Source of the DNA: VRUE01 sp963819755
Lineage (GTDB): Bacteria; Actinomycetota; Thermoleophilia; Solirubrobacterales; 70-9
Direction of reading: 5' to 3'
DNA length: 64,000 nucleotides
Assembly: GCA_963819755.1 (NCBI GenBank)
Contig: CAWFXB010000002.1
Coordinates: forward strand, 806,001 to 870,000
The translations under genes were made by a program, and so were the position numbers. Below the pieces are notes generated by a model. That model searched no databases and was not told the DNA's origin. It saw nothing but the letters and a program-made list of their open reading frames with translations. Below, one piece after another: positions 1 through 9,471 of the stretch. Position 1 is the first letter of the stretch, and every line of letters starts with the position of its first letter.

Positions 1-1187
<1,187 letters not shown>

Positions 1188-1222
1188 GACTTCATCCTAG
1201 GCAAACGGTGCAGGGCCGCTGG

Positions 1223-2026
1223 CTAGCGCTTGCCGGGCGGATGGCCGTCGTCTACGGCTTTAGCTGCTTTCTGGCCAGCTGAGCCGCTCTGGGCGCGATC
1301 TGAGATGGATGGGGTGGCGAGGGCGAAGTGGGACATGGCGCGGAGCTGCAGCGGCGCGACCACCGCCTCGAGCTTGTTCCGCTCAATCGCCTTGACCGTC
1401 GCGGCGGCCACCTTCCCCGGGGTCGTGGTTCCCATCCCGGGTGGTGGCTTGGCGCCGGTCTCGGCAAACATGCCCGCCTCGCGGACGAAGCCCGGCGAGA
1501 CGACCGACACTCCGATCCCCTGCGGGCCCAGATCGGTGCGCAGGCCGAACGCGAAGCCGCGCAGGCCGAACTTGGTCGCGTTGTAGATCGAGCTGCGCGG
1601 GCTGGCGACCTTGCCCGAGAGCGAGGAGACGAAGACGAGGTGGCCGCTGCCGCGCTCCACCATCGACGGGTAGAGCGCTCTCGCTATCAGCATCGGCGCC
1701 TCAAGGTTGACGCGTAGCGCTCGCGTCAGCTGCTCGGAAGTTAAATCCGTGAGCAGGCCCATCCCCGGGAGGCCGGCGTTGGCGACCAGGACGTCGACCT
1801 CCCCGGCATCGGCAGCCAGCTGCTCGGCAGCGCCTGGCTCCGCCAGATCGGCCGAAAGCACCGTATGTCCCTCCCCCGGCAGTTCCGCCGCGAGCGCTTC
1901 CAGCGCCTCCGCGCTGCGCCCGCTGAGAACCACCCTGGCGCCCTTTGCGGCCAGCGCCGCCGCCATCGCGCGACCGAGGCCGCCAGTAGCGCCGGTGAGC
2001 AGGGTTGTGCGGCCTGAAAGTTCCAT
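1223..2026 (-). CDS. Short-chain dehydrogenase/reductase (SDR)
   Basis: A 267-residue classical SDR, an NAD(P)-dependent oxidoreductase of unknown substrate. The N-terminal TGATGGLGRA stretch (residues ~12-21) is the Rossmann TGxxxGxG cofactor loop, VANAG near residue 82 is the NAG structural motif, VSS near 135 supplies the catalytic Ser and YNATK near 148 is the YxxxK catalytic pair. The protein ends in a ~30-residue polar, probably disordered tail. It lies directly upstream of aconitase on the same strand, with no obvious metabolic link. Nothing in the neighbourhood identifies the substrate. Confidence 0.85.
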   Translation of the reverse strand: MELSGRTTLLTGATGGLGRAMAAALAAKGARVVLSGRSAEALEALAAELPGEGHTVLSADLAEPGAAEQLAADAGEVDVLVANAGLPGMGLLTDLTSEQLTRALRVNLEAPMLIARALYPSMVERGSGHLVFVSSLSGKVASPRSSIYNATKFGLRGFAFGLRTDLGPQGIGVSVVSPGFVREAGMFAETGAKPPPGMGTTTPGKVAAATVKAIERNKLEAVVAPLQLRAMSHFALATPSISDRAQSGSAGQKAAKAVDDGHPPGKR

Positions 2027-2149
2027 CCCAGGGCTGCAAGCTAACAGCCGGCCCGCCGAGAGGAATCTGGGATGAAAGTGCGAAGGGCCACAAAATGTTT
2101 GTTTCTTGTGAGCATCCAGCCGGGCAATCGTCTACACTGCCCGCCGTTC

Positions 2150-2300
2150 CGAACAACCGAAACGCCGAGTCCCGCAAGCCACCTGGCGACGCGGGAGCGG
2201 GGGAACCACGTTTTCGGGGCTAACCCGCCCGACATAGGGCGGGGGCGCAGGCTCCTATCAGCGCCAGCCCGACAGCTAACCCCGTAGGCCGACGAAGGAG
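2150..2300 (+). promoter_or_regulatory. Cyclic-di-AMP riboswitch (ydaO/yuaA type)
   Basis: The leader of the downstream cell-wall hydrolase gene carries the hallmark blocks of actinobacterial ydaO-yuaA riboswitches. There is a 5' GACGCGGGAGCGGGGGAACC block near 2187-2206 and the strongly conserved 3' block CCCGACAGCTAACCCCGTAG (about 2268-2287), followed by GGC and a GAAGGAG that overlaps the ribosome binding site. In known members, c-di-AMP binding switches off expression of wall hydrolases (rpfA, NlpC/P60 genes) and potassium transporters. Here it sits directly before an NlpC/P60 gene, which fits. The exact 5' boundary is estimated. Confidence 0.85.
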
Positions 2301-2306
2301 ATCGGT

Positions 2307-2861
2307 TTGCCTAAGAACAGCTCAAAGCTCAAGGCGGGGTTGGTCGCGATTGCGGCGCTGGTGGTCCTCGCTCTCGTACCATCAGGCGCCAGCGCCAACT
2401 GCGGTAGTGGCGGTTTGACGCCTGCCGAAGTAGATATCTGCACTCCCACGCCGAAAGCGCGACTGCTGCCCAATGGCATGCTGATCCCGCCGAAAGCGGC
2501 TCCCGCCCGGGTCAAGGCCGTTATCTCGGCCGCCAACCGGATCCGCACCAAGCCCTACATCTGGGGCGGTGGTCACGGCCGCTGGTGGGACCGGGGCTAT
2601 GACTGCTCGGGCTCGGTCAGCTACGCATTGCACGGCGGAGAATTCCTCGAAAGCCCGCTTCCCTCAGGTCCGATGGAGAGCTGGGGCCTGGAAGGCGAAG
2701 GGCGCTGGATCACGGTTTACGCCAACGCAGGCCACGCCTATGCGGTGATCGCCGGCTATCGCTGGGACACCGCCGGCGACTCGGAAGGCACCGGGCCGCG
2801 CTGGCACGAAGAACTTCTCAGCAACGAAGGCTTCGTCGCCCGCCACCCCGCCGGCTTCTAG
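2307..2861 (+). CDS. Secreted NlpC/P60-type peptidoglycan hydrolase
   Basis: A 184-residue protein with a Sec signal peptide (basic MPKNSSKLK, hydrophobic core, cleavage near ASA-N at ~31). The C-terminal half carries the cysteine-peptidase signature: YDCSGSVSYAL (catalytic Cys near 99) and GHAYAVIAGYRW (catalytic His near 143). Members cut peptide stems of peptidoglycan during wall growth or resuscitation. The TTG start at 2307 is set by a good GAAGGAG 6-8 bases upstream and by the riboswitch leader that ends there. Expression is very likely controlled by c-di-AMP. A strong hairpin terminator follows the stop codon, so it appears to be a single-gene unit. Confidence 0.85.
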   Translation: MPKNSSKLKAGLVAIAALVVLALVPSGASANCGSGGLTPAEVDICTPTPKARLLPNGMLIPPKAAPARVKAVISAANRIRTKPYIWGGGHGRWWDRGYDCSGSVSYALHGGEFLESPLPSGPMESWGLEGEGRWITVYANAGHAYAVIAGYRWDTAGDSEGTGPRWHEELLSNEGFVARHPAGF

Positions 2862-2890
2862 AAACACTTCGGGGCAGGGGTGTCCCGTAC

Positions 2891-2922
2891 GCCGCCTCGG
2901 CCAACTGGCCGGGGCGGCTTTG
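2891..2922 (+). terminator. Rho-independent terminator after the NlpC/P60 gene
   Basis: A 12-bp stem (GCCGCCTCGGCC pairing with GGCCGGGGCGGC, one G-T pair) with a 4-base AACT loop, followed by TTTGTCC. It lies 30 bases after the stop codon and isolates the riboswitch unit from the transporter operon. Confidence 0.75.
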
Positions 2923-2983
2923 TCCTTGACCTCCTGAACTACTCGGATAACGTCATGGTGTAGCTACTCCACCTGACATCCGC

Positions 2984-3991
2984 TTGGTAAGCCTCACCAA
3001 GTACTACGGCGAGGTTCGGGCGGTTGCGGGCATCGACCTGGAGATCGAGGCCGGCGAGTTCTTCACCCTGCTCGGCCCCTCCGGCTCGGGCAAGACGACG
3101 ACGCTGCGGATGATCGCCGGCTTCGAGGATCAGAGCAGCGGCACGATCGAGTTGGCCGGACGGGACATGACCGGGGTCCCCCCGTACGACCGAGCGGTCA
3201 ACACGGTCTTTCAGGACTACGCCCTGTTTCCCCACATGACGGTCGGCGAGAACGTCGCCTACGGGCTGCGCATCGCCCGCGTAGCCAAGGCTGAACGGGC
3301 GCGGCGGCGCGACGAGGCGCTGGAGATGGTCCGCCTGCCGGGCTACGGAGACCGCAAGCCGAGCGAGCTCTCCGGCGGTCAGCGCCAGCGCGTCGCCCTG
3401 GCCCGCGCGATCGTCAACCGGCCCCGGGTGCTGCTGCTCGACGAGCCGCTCGGCGCGCTCGACCTGAAGCTGCGCGAGCAGATGCAGAGCGAGCTGAAGA
3501 CGATCCAGGCCGACGTCGGCATCACCTTCGTCTACGTCACCCACGACCAGGACGAGGCGCTGACGATGAGCAACCGGATCGCCGTCTTCAACGAGGGCGG
3601 GATCGAGCAGGTCAGCTCGCCGATCGAGCTCTACGAGCAGCCCCAGACCGAGTTCGTCGCCGGCTTCGTCGGCGTCTCCAATCTGATCGAGCGCGACGGC
3701 TCGCGCTTCACGATCCGGCCGGAGAAGATCCAACTGCTCGACCCGGCGACAACGCCAAACGGCCTGCGCACCGAGCGCGGCCGGATCGCCGAGGTCGCCT
3801 ACGCGGGAATGGTGACCCGCTACACGGTCGCCCTCGAGGCGGGCGGAGAGCTTCAACTCGTGCGGCAGAACGTCGAGGGCGCCTCAACCGAGGCGGCCGC
3901 CGAGCAGGGCAGGGAGGTGCAGGTGGGCTGGCGTCCGGAGCACACGGTCGCGGTCCGTGGCAAATCGAATACAGAGGAGGATCCACCGTGA
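2984..3991 (+). CDS. potA: Polyamine-type ABC transporter ATP-binding protein
   Basis: A 335-residue ATPase that powers import from the cytoplasmic face of the membrane. It shows Walker A GPSGSGKTT (31-39), the Q-loop in VFQDYALFPHMTVGEN, signature LSGGQRQRVALARA (129-142), Walker B VLLLDEP (149-155), D-loop GALD and the H-loop His at ~187. The C-terminal ~100 residues form the TOBE-like regulatory domain typical of PotA/FbpC/MalK. The TTG start is uncertain: the reading frame upstream encodes DIR, giving the usual DIRLVSLTK opening, and no clear ribosome-binding site is seen. The gene ends in a GTGA overlap with the binding-protein gene. The family context (PotD-like lipoprotein, two permeases) favours spermidine/putrescine or a related cation. 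Confidence 0.9.
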   Translation: MVSLTKYYGEVRAVAGIDLEIEAGEFFTLLGPSGSGKTTTLRMIAGFEDQSSGTIELAGRDMTGVPPYDRAVNTVFQDYALFPHMTVGENVAYGLRIARVAKAERARRRDEALEMVRLPGYGDRKPSELSGGQRQRVALARAIVNRPRVLLLDEPLGALDLKLREQMQSELKTIQADVGITFVYVTHDQDEALTMSNRIAVFNEGGIEQVSSPIELYEQPQTEFVAGFVGVSNLIERDGSRFTIRPEKIQLLDPATTPNGLRTERGRIAEVAYAGMVTRYTVALEAGGELQLVRQNVEGASTEAAAEQGREVQVGWRPEHTVAVRGKSNTEEDPP

Positions 3992-5178
3992 GGACCAAGG
4001 ACGCACACCCCGTAGGAGCGGCGTGGCTCGTCGTCGCCGGCTTACTCGCCTTCATGCTGCTGATTGCCGGCTGCGGCAGCAGCGGCAACAGCAGCTCGGG
4101 CGGCGAAGAAATGACCAAGCTCGGCAAGGGAGAGGGGGCGCTCAGCCTGATCTCCTGGGCCGGCTACGTCGAGCCCGAATGGGTCAAGCCGTTCGAACAG
4201 AAGACCGGCTGCAAGGTAAGCGACAAGGAAGCCGGCACCTCCGACGACATGGTCGAGCTGATGCGCACCGGCCAGTACGACGGCGTCTCGGCCTCCGGCA
4301 ACGCGACCGCGCGCCTGGTCGGTGGCGGCGACGTCTCCCCGGTCAACGTCAGCCTCGTCCCCAACTACAAGACGATCTTCAGCGACCTGAAGAACCAGCC
4401 TTACAACACCTTCGAAGGCGTCCATTACGGCATCCCCCATGGACGCGGCGCCAACCTGCTGATGTGGAACAACGAAGACGTCAAGCCCGCCCCCGACTCC
4501 TGGAACGTGACCCTCGACCCGAAGGTGGCGGCGAAGTACAAGGGCAAGATCAGCCAGTACGACGATCCGATGTCGATCGCCGAAGCGGCGGTATACCTGA
4601 AGTTCCACGAACCAAATCTGGGAATCGAAAACCCCTACGAGCTAAACGAAGAACAGTTCGAAGCGGCCGTCGGCCTGCTGAAGGAACAGCGTGCCAACGT
4701 CGGTGAATACTGGTCCGACGCGGCCAAGCAGATCCAGGCCTTCGGCAGCGGCGACAACCTGGTCGGCACGACCTGGCAGTACCAGTACTTCGCCCTCAAG
4801 GCCGAAGGCAAGCCGATGGCGGCGAGCCCCGCCAGCCAGGGCTTCCTACCGAAGGAGGGGGCTACCGGCTGGTCGGACACCTGGATGATCAGCTCCGAAG
4901 CCAAGCATCCCAACTGCATGTACATGTGGATGAACTGGATCGTCTCGCCGCGGGCGAACGCCGAAGTGGCCGAATTCTTCGGTGAGGCGCCTGCGCAAAG
5001 CCTGGCCTGCGAACACACCGCCGAAAAGGACTTCTGCGCCAAATACCACGCCGAAAACCCGGGGTTCTGGAAACGCGTCTACTACTGGGAGACGCCGGTC
5101 TCCGAATGCGGCAACGGCGAAAGCGATTGCAAGGACTACAACGAATGGGTCCAGGCGTGGACCGCGATCAAAGGCTGA
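3988..5178 (+). CDS. potD: Polyamine-type substrate-binding lipoprotein
   Basis: A 396-residue extracellular solute-binding protein anchored as a lipoprotein: hydrophobic signal and lipobox LIAGC with the lipidated Cys at position 29, followed by a Ser/Gly linker. The mature part opens with LSLISWAGYVEPEWVKPFEQ, matching the start of PotD/PotF-family proteins, and contains GIPHGRGANLLMWN, similar to the strand that contacts substrate in this family. It delivers ligand to the two permeases encoded just downstream. The GTG start overlaps the potA stop by 4 bases, indicating translational coupling. The C-terminal end is Cys-rich (about seven Cys in the last 80 residues), which is unusual for PotD and could form disulfides outside the cell. 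Confidence 0.88.
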   Translation: MRTKDAHPVGAAWLVVAGLLAFMLLIAGCGSSGNSSSGGEEMTKLGKGEGALSLISWAGYVEPEWVKPFEQKTGCKVSDKEAGTSDDMVELMRTGQYDGVSASGNATARLVGGGDVSPVNVSLVPNYKTIFSDLKNQPYNTFEGVHYGIPHGRGANLLMWNNEDVKPAPDSWNVTLDPKVAAKYKGKISQYDDPMSIAEAAVYLKFHEPNLGIENPYELNEEQFEAAVGLLKEQRANVGEYWSDAAKQIQAFGSGDNLVGTTWQYQYFALKAEGKPMAASPASQGFLPKEGATGWSDTWMISSEAKHPNCMYMWMNWIVSPRANAEVAEFFGEAPAQSLACEHTAEKDFCAKYHAENPGFWKRVYYWETPVSECGNGESDCKDYNEWVQAWTAIKG

Positions 5179-5196
5179 CCCACGGGGGCTGAGCAG

Positions 5197-6087
5197 GTGA
5201 GCACCGAAGCGGCGGTCGCGCAGAGGGGGTCGGTGGGCCACAGGCTCTCCGGCTTCCTCCACGGCCGCCGCCGGCTGCAGGTCGGGAGCCTGCTCGCCGG
5301 CCCCGTCGGCTGGCTGGTGATCGGCTATCTGGGGTCGCTGGCGATCCTGCTGATCACCGCCTTCTGGTCGGTCGACGCGCTCAGCGGCGAAGTCATCAAG
5401 GGCTTCAGCCTGGAAAACTTCGAAACGCTGATCGAAGAACCGGTCTACCGGGACATCGTCTGGCGCACGGTGCGCACGGCGCTGCTCGTCACCTTGACCG
5501 ACGCGGTGATCGCCTTCCCGATCGCCTTCTACATGGCGAAGGTCGCGAGCAGGCGCGGCAAGGCGCTGCTCGTAGTCGGCGTCCTCCTGCCGCTCTGGTC
5601 GAGCTACCTGGTCAAGGTCTACGCGTGGCGCACGATGCTCTCCGCCAACGGGGTGATCGACTGGGCGCTGCAACCGCTGGGTCTACACAGTCCCGGCTAC
5701 GGCGAGGTGGCGGTCTGGCTGGTGATGAGCTACCTCTGGCTGCCGTACATGATCCTGCCGATCTACGCCGGGTTGGAGCGGATCCCGAACTCGCTGATCA
5801 GCGCCTCCGAGGACCTCGGCGCGGCGCCCTTCACCACCTTCCGCCGGGTGCTGCTGCCACTCGCCTTCCCGGCGGTCGTCGCTGGCTCGATCTTCACGTT
5901 CGCCCTCACTCTCGGCGACTACATCACCCCGAAGCTCGTCTCCAACGACCAGTTCATCGGCAACGTCATCTACAGCAACATCGCCAACAACCAGCCATTC
6001 GCGGCGGCGCTGGCGCTAGTCCCGATAGTCGTAATGATCGCCTACCTCCTGGTTGCTCGGCGGCTGGGAGCCTTCGAGCACATCTAG
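5197..6087 (+). CDS. potB: ABC transporter permease, PotB-like
   Basis: A 296-residue membrane protein with about six transmembrane helices and the cytoplasmic EAA loop (SEDLGAAPFTTFRRVLLPLA, 204-223) that docks onto the ATPase. The order ATPase, binding protein, PotB-like, PotC-like with gaps of -4, 18 and 2 bases is a compact operon. The GTG at 5197 is preceded by GGGGCTGAGCAG. It pairs with the next permease to form the membrane channel for the imported cation. Substrate assignment rests on family resemblance only. Confidence 0.9.
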   Translation: MSTEAAVAQRGSVGHRLSGFLHGRRRLQVGSLLAGPVGWLVIGYLGSLAILLITAFWSVDALSGEVIKGFSLENFETLIEEPVYRDIVWRTVRTALLVTLTDAVIAFPIAFYMAKVASRRGKALLVVGVLLPLWSSYLVKVYAWRTMLSANGVIDWALQPLGLHSPGYGEVAVWLVMSYLWLPYMILPIYAGLERIPNSLISASEDLGAAPFTTFRRVLLPLAFPAVVAGSIFTFALTLGDYITPKLVSNDQFIGNVIYSNIANNQPFAAALALVPIVVMIAYLLVARRLGAFEHI

Positions 6088-6089
6088 CC

Positions 6090-6959
6090 ATGCGACTCTC
6101 TCGGCGAGCGAGGATCCTGCTGCGAATCGCCGTTGCGATCGGCCTTGCCTTCATCTACGTGCCGCTGGTCGTGATCCTCGTCTACGCCTTCAACTCGAGC
6201 AAGATCCTCGCCTGGCCCCCACCCGGCTTCACGACGCAGTGGTTCACCGCGACCTTCGAAAACGAATCCGTGCGCGAAGCGTTCCTGACCTCGGTCGAGG
6301 CCGGCACCGTGGCTACGACGATCGCGATCCTGCTCGGCACCCTCGCCTCGCTGGCGGTCGTCCGCCACCGCTTCTTCGGCCGCGAGACCATCTCCTTCCT
6401 CGTCGTCCTGCCGATCGCGCTGCCGGGAATCGTCACCGGCGTCGCCCTCAGCAATACCTTCACCCAGGTGCTCGGCGTCCCGCTCAGCCTCCTCACCGTG
6501 ATCGTCGGCCATGCGACCTTCTGCATCGTCGTCGTCTACAACAACGCAACGGCGCGATTGCGGCGGCTCTCGACCTCCTTCGAGGAAGCCTCGGCGGACC
6601 TTGGCGCCAACACCTGGCAGACCTTCCGCCGCGTCACCCTGCCGGGAATGCGCAGCGCCCTCGTCGCCGGGGGGCTGCTCGCTTTCGCCCTCTCCTTCGA
6701 CGAGATCATCGTCACCAACTTCACGATCGGGGCCGGGGAAGAAACGCTGCCGATCTGGATCTTCTCCCACCTCTTCCGACCCAACAACCTGCCGGTCGTC
6801 AACGCGGTGGCGGTGATAGTCGTGCTGATCTCGATCGTCCCCGTCTACCTCGCCCACCGCCTCACCCGTGAGGAGGGCGGCGCCGCGGCCGGCCGCGGCG
6901 TCCGCGGCGGCCGGATAGAGGGTGGCGGCGTCGAGACCGAGGCCACCGCGGTGCCTTAA
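6090..6959 (+). CDS. potC: ABC transporter permease, PotC-like
   Basis: A 289-residue permease with about six helices. The N-terminus (MRLSRRARILLRIAVAIGLA) leads into the first helix, and LVVILVYAFNSSK follows, which is characteristic of PotC/YdcV proteins. The EAA loop reads EEASADLGANTWQTFRRVTL. The ATG at 6090 lies 2 bases after the potB stop. The C-terminal ~30 residues are a Gly/Arg-rich cytoplasmic tail. It is the last gene of the operon; a 17-base AT-rich palindrome starts right after its stop codon. Confidence 0.9.
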   Translation: MRLSRRARILLRIAVAIGLAFIYVPLVVILVYAFNSSKILAWPPPGFTTQWFTATFENESVREAFLTSVEAGTVATTIAILLGTLASLAVVRHRFFGRETISFLVVLPIALPGIVTGVALSNTFTQVLGVPLSLLTVIVGHATFCIVVVYNNATARLRRLSTSFEEASADLGANTWQTFRRVTLPGMRSALVAGGLLAFALSFDEIIVTNFTIGAGEETLPIWIFSHLFRPNNLPVVNAVAVIVVLISIVPVYLAHRLTREEGGAAAGRGVRGGRIEGGGVETEATAVP

Positions 6960-7016
6960 CGCTAATTTGATTAGCGTACTAGCATACTGATCTGCTAGGC
7001 ATGTAAGATACTGGGC
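6960..7016 (+). promoter_or_regulatory. Palindromic operator and probable leaderless promoter of the Fic gene
   Basis: CGCTAATTTGATTAGCG (6960-6976) is a perfect inverted repeat with 7-base arms. A second imperfect pair (CTAGCA at 6980-6985 and TGCTAG near 6992) follows. TAAGAT at 7004-7009 is a good -10 element whose start point would fall on or beside the ATG at 7017, so the transcript is probably leaderless; no good -35 is visible. The AT-rich palindromes stand out in this GC-rich DNA and could bind the winged-helix domain of the Fic protein itself (inference). Confidence 0.5.
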
Positions 7017-8093
7017 ATGATCTTTGCGACCCCCCCCATCGCGAAGGGCCTCCGCGCCAAACTCGCCGAGCTGGATCGCCTGCGCCATGAGCTCGGCGGC
7101 GAACTCGGGCGGGCGACCCCATGGATGGGGGCGCTGCGGCGCGTGGTGGCGGCGAGCTCGATCGCGGGCTCCACCTCGATCGAGGGCTACAGCGTCGGCC
7201 CCACCGAAGCGATCGCCCTGCTGAGCGGGGAGGTGCCCGGCGGTGGCGAAGACGAGAGCCGCCTCGCGGTTGCCTGCTACGCCCGCGCGATGGACCACGT
7301 CGGGGCGATGGCCCGGGACCCGCGGTTCCGCTGGACCGACCGGGTCATCCTCGACCTGCATTTCGACGCCTGCCACTTCCAGCGGGACAAGTCCCCCGGG
7401 CTCTGGCGGACTGGGCCGATATCGGTGACCGGTCCCGATGGGGGAATCGACTACAAGGGGCCGGATGGCGAAGACGTCGCGAAGCTGATGGCGGAGATCG
7501 TCGACTGGCTGGAGGCGGACGAAAGCGACGCCGACGTCGTCGTTCGCGCGGCGATGGCGCATCTCAACGTGGTCTCGGTCCATCCCTTCCGCGATGGCAA
7601 CGGGCGCGTCGCGCGAATAGTCCAATCGCTCGTCCTCGCCCGCGAGGGAATGGTCTCGCCGGAGTTCTCCTCGATCGAGGAATACCTGGGCAAGAACACG
7701 CCCGCCTACTACGCGGCGCTGCGCGATGCGCAGGGCGGCAGCTACCAACCGGATCACGATGCGTCCGGCTGGGTCCGGTTCTGTGTCGAGGCCCACATCT
7801 CGCAGGCAAAGCGCCGGCTCGGTCAAATTCTCGAGGCGGGAGCCCGATGGGAGCGCCTCGAACGGGAGACCGAGGATCGTGGCTGGCCCGACCGCTTCGT
7901 GATCGCGCTCGAGCAGAGCCTGATCGGCGGCGCCGACCGTGCCCGCTACGGCGAGGAGGCAGGCGTATCGACGGCAACCGTGAGCGCCGACCTGCGCCGT
8001 CTACTGGACAGCGGACTCGTCGAGCAGCGCGGCCGCGGGCCCGGTACGAGGTACCGGGCGACCGAGGCCCTGCGCTCGCTACTGACGAGCTAG
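7017..8093 (+). CDS. Fic-family AMP-transferase with winged-helix C-terminus
   Basis: A 358-residue Fic protein. The catalytic motif HPFRDGNGR (189-197) matches HPFx(D/E)GNGRxxR, with the base His189 and the loop that positions ATP, so it should transfer AMP (or another nucleotide) to a protein hydroxyl. Residues 52-57 (STSIEG) match the inhibitory [S/T]xxxE[G/N] motif and lie before the core, so it is a class II, self-inhibited Fic protein. The last ~70 residues look like a winged helix (YGEEAGVSTATVSADLRRLL). This layout is common in Fic/DOC proteins thought to regulate their own gene. Its 3' end overlaps the convergent TetR gene by 15 bases. The target is unknown. Confidence 0.88.
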   Translation: MIFATPPIAKGLRAKLAELDRLRHELGGELGRATPWMGALRRVVAASSIAGSTSIEGYSVGPTEAIALLSGEVPGGGEDESRLAVACYARAMDHVGAMARDPRFRWTDRVILDLHFDACHFQRDKSPGLWRTGPISVTGPDGGIDYKGPDGEDVAKLMAEIVDWLEADESDADVVVRAAMAHLNVVSVHPFRDGNGRVARIVQSLVLAREGMVSPEFSSIEEYLGKNTPAYYAALRDAQGGSYQPDHDASGWVRFCVEAHISQAKRRLGQILEAGARWERLERETEDRGWPDRFVIALEQSLIGGADRARYGEEAGVSTATVSADLRRLLDSGLVEQRGRGPGTRYRATEALRSLLTS

Positions 8094-8765
8094 ACGCTCG
8101 GCCTCTTCGGCGCCGACGTACGGCGACAGGGTCAGCTCGACCAGGTCGGGCAGCAGCGACTCGAGCTGCTCGGTGCGGCCGGCGCTGATCTCGCGCACGA
8201 CCAGCGAGACGATGCCGCCGACCAGCGTCTCCTCGGTCGCCTCGGGAAGCGGGTGCTCGCCACCATGCTCGGGCCGTCCCGCCTTGAGGATTTCCATCAG
8301 TCCCTGCATCGAGTCGCGGTGTCGGGCGGCGATCTTGCCACCCGCCGCGACCGGCTCGATCATGCAGAGACGCGCCAGCTCGGGCTCCCCGGCGAGGAAG
8401 CGCAGCATCGTCGCCAGCGCCGCCCGAACCTTCTGCGGCCACTCCTCGAAGGCCTCGGCCGCGGCTCGCATCGAGGCGGCGATGTGGTCGGCGACCATCT
8501 CATAGGCGGCGAGGAAGCAGGCTTCCTTGTCGTCGAAGTGCTCGTAGAAGGTGCGGCGGGAGACCGACGCGGCCTTGGTGATGTTGGCGACGGTGGTCGC
8601 GTTGTAGCCGCGCTCGGCGACGGTGTCGACCAACGCCGTGACGATCCGCTCACGCTGGTTCTGGACGATGAACTCGCGCGGCAGGCCGTGGCGTCCGGCC
8701 GGCAGGCGCGGTGAGACGGCTGCCGCCTCTGCCTCGTCCGCGCTTTTCGCCTTCCCCTTTGCCAC
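8079..8765 (-). CDS. TetR-family transcriptional regulator
   Basis: A 228-residue TetR repressor. After a 30-residue polar leader, the DNA-binding domain reads RERIVTALVDTVAERGYNATTV, then the HTH with ASVSRRTFYEHFDDKEACF, the classic TetR recognition helix. The C-terminal helical ligand domain ends SPYVGAEEAERLARQ. GTG start at 8765. It resembles the protein encoded at 9472-10158 in overall plan (PAGRHGLPREFIVQNQRERI versus PPGRHLIPRDFVSQNQRERM), so the two are probably duplicates. No target gene is adjacent in an obvious divergent arrangement. Confidence 0.88.
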   Translation of the reverse strand: MAKGKAKSADEAEAAAVSPRLPAGRHGLPREFIVQNQRERIVTALVDTVAERGYNATTVANITKAASVSRRTFYEHFDDKEACFLAAYEMVADHIAASMRAAAEAFEEWPQKVRAALATMLRFLAGEPELARLCMIEPVAAGGKIAARHRDSMQGLMEILKAGRPEHGGEHPLPEATEETLVGGIVSLVVREISAGRTEQLESLLPDLVELTLSPYVGAEEAERLARQ

Positions 8766-8804
8766 GGACCGACGATACCCCAGAGACGGGCGGCTGCGGC
8801 GTGC

Positions 8805-9422
8805 CTACCGGAGCGGCTGGACCAGCAGCTCGTCCTCGGCGGCGCGGGCGCCGAGGTACGGCATCGTCGCCAGGTAGATCAGCTCAGGGAGGAACTCCTC
8901 GCCGCGTTCGATCGAGCCCGATTCGACTTTGCTGAGGATCGTGCCGTAGACGGCGCCAGCGGCGATTTCGGCCGTGCAGCGGGACATCGGCCGCCCCTCG
9001 ACCTCGCCGCGGCCGCCGTCGAGGAAGTCGGCAATTCGCCGCACGATCCTGTCCCGGCGCGACTGGGCGCCGCCACCGACGCCGTTGACGGAGACGACGA
9101 GGAAGCGGGCCCGGGCGGAGTCCTCCTGCAGGTAGCGCATCGCCGCCATCCCAGCCGCCCAGATCCGATCGTGCCAGGCCTCGCGCCCGTTGCAGGCGGT
9201 GTCGACCCGCGCGCAGAGGTCCTCCATCGCCTCGTCGTGGAGGGCGAGAAAGCAGTCCTCGAGGTCGGCGAAGCAGCGATCGAAGTGGGCACGGCTCACA
9301 TCGGCCCGCTCGCAGACCGTCCCTATCTCGACCGCCGCAAGGCCATGGTCGGCAACCATCTCCACCATCGCGGCGGCGATCCTCTCGCGGGCTGGATCGC
9401 GTCCTCTGCGCGGACCGCTCAC
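8805..9422 (-). CDS. TetR-family transcriptional regulator
   Basis: A 205-residue TetR-type protein with HTH region RERIAAAMVEMVADHGLAAV and recognition helix ADVSRAHFDRCFADLEDCFL. The HTH is less canonical (FDRCF in place of FYxHF). GTG start at 9422. It shares the C-terminal ending theme (LPELIYLATMPYLGAR) with its two neighbours, pointing to a small expanded subfamily. Ligand and operator are unknown. Confidence 0.82.
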   Translation of the reverse strand: MSGPRRGRDPARERIAAAMVEMVADHGLAAVEIGTVCERADVSRAHFDRCFADLEDCFLALHDEAMEDLCARVDTACNGREAWHDRIWAAGMAAMRYLQEDSARARFLVVSVNGVGGGAQSRRDRIVRRIADFLDGGRGEVEGRPMSRCTAEIAAGAVYGTILSKVESGSIERGEEFLPELIYLATMPYLGARAAEDELLVQPLR

Positions 9423-9471
9423 ATCGTCCTGGCCCTGCTCCCCGCCTTAGCTTCGCCTCTCCGGCAAGTCA

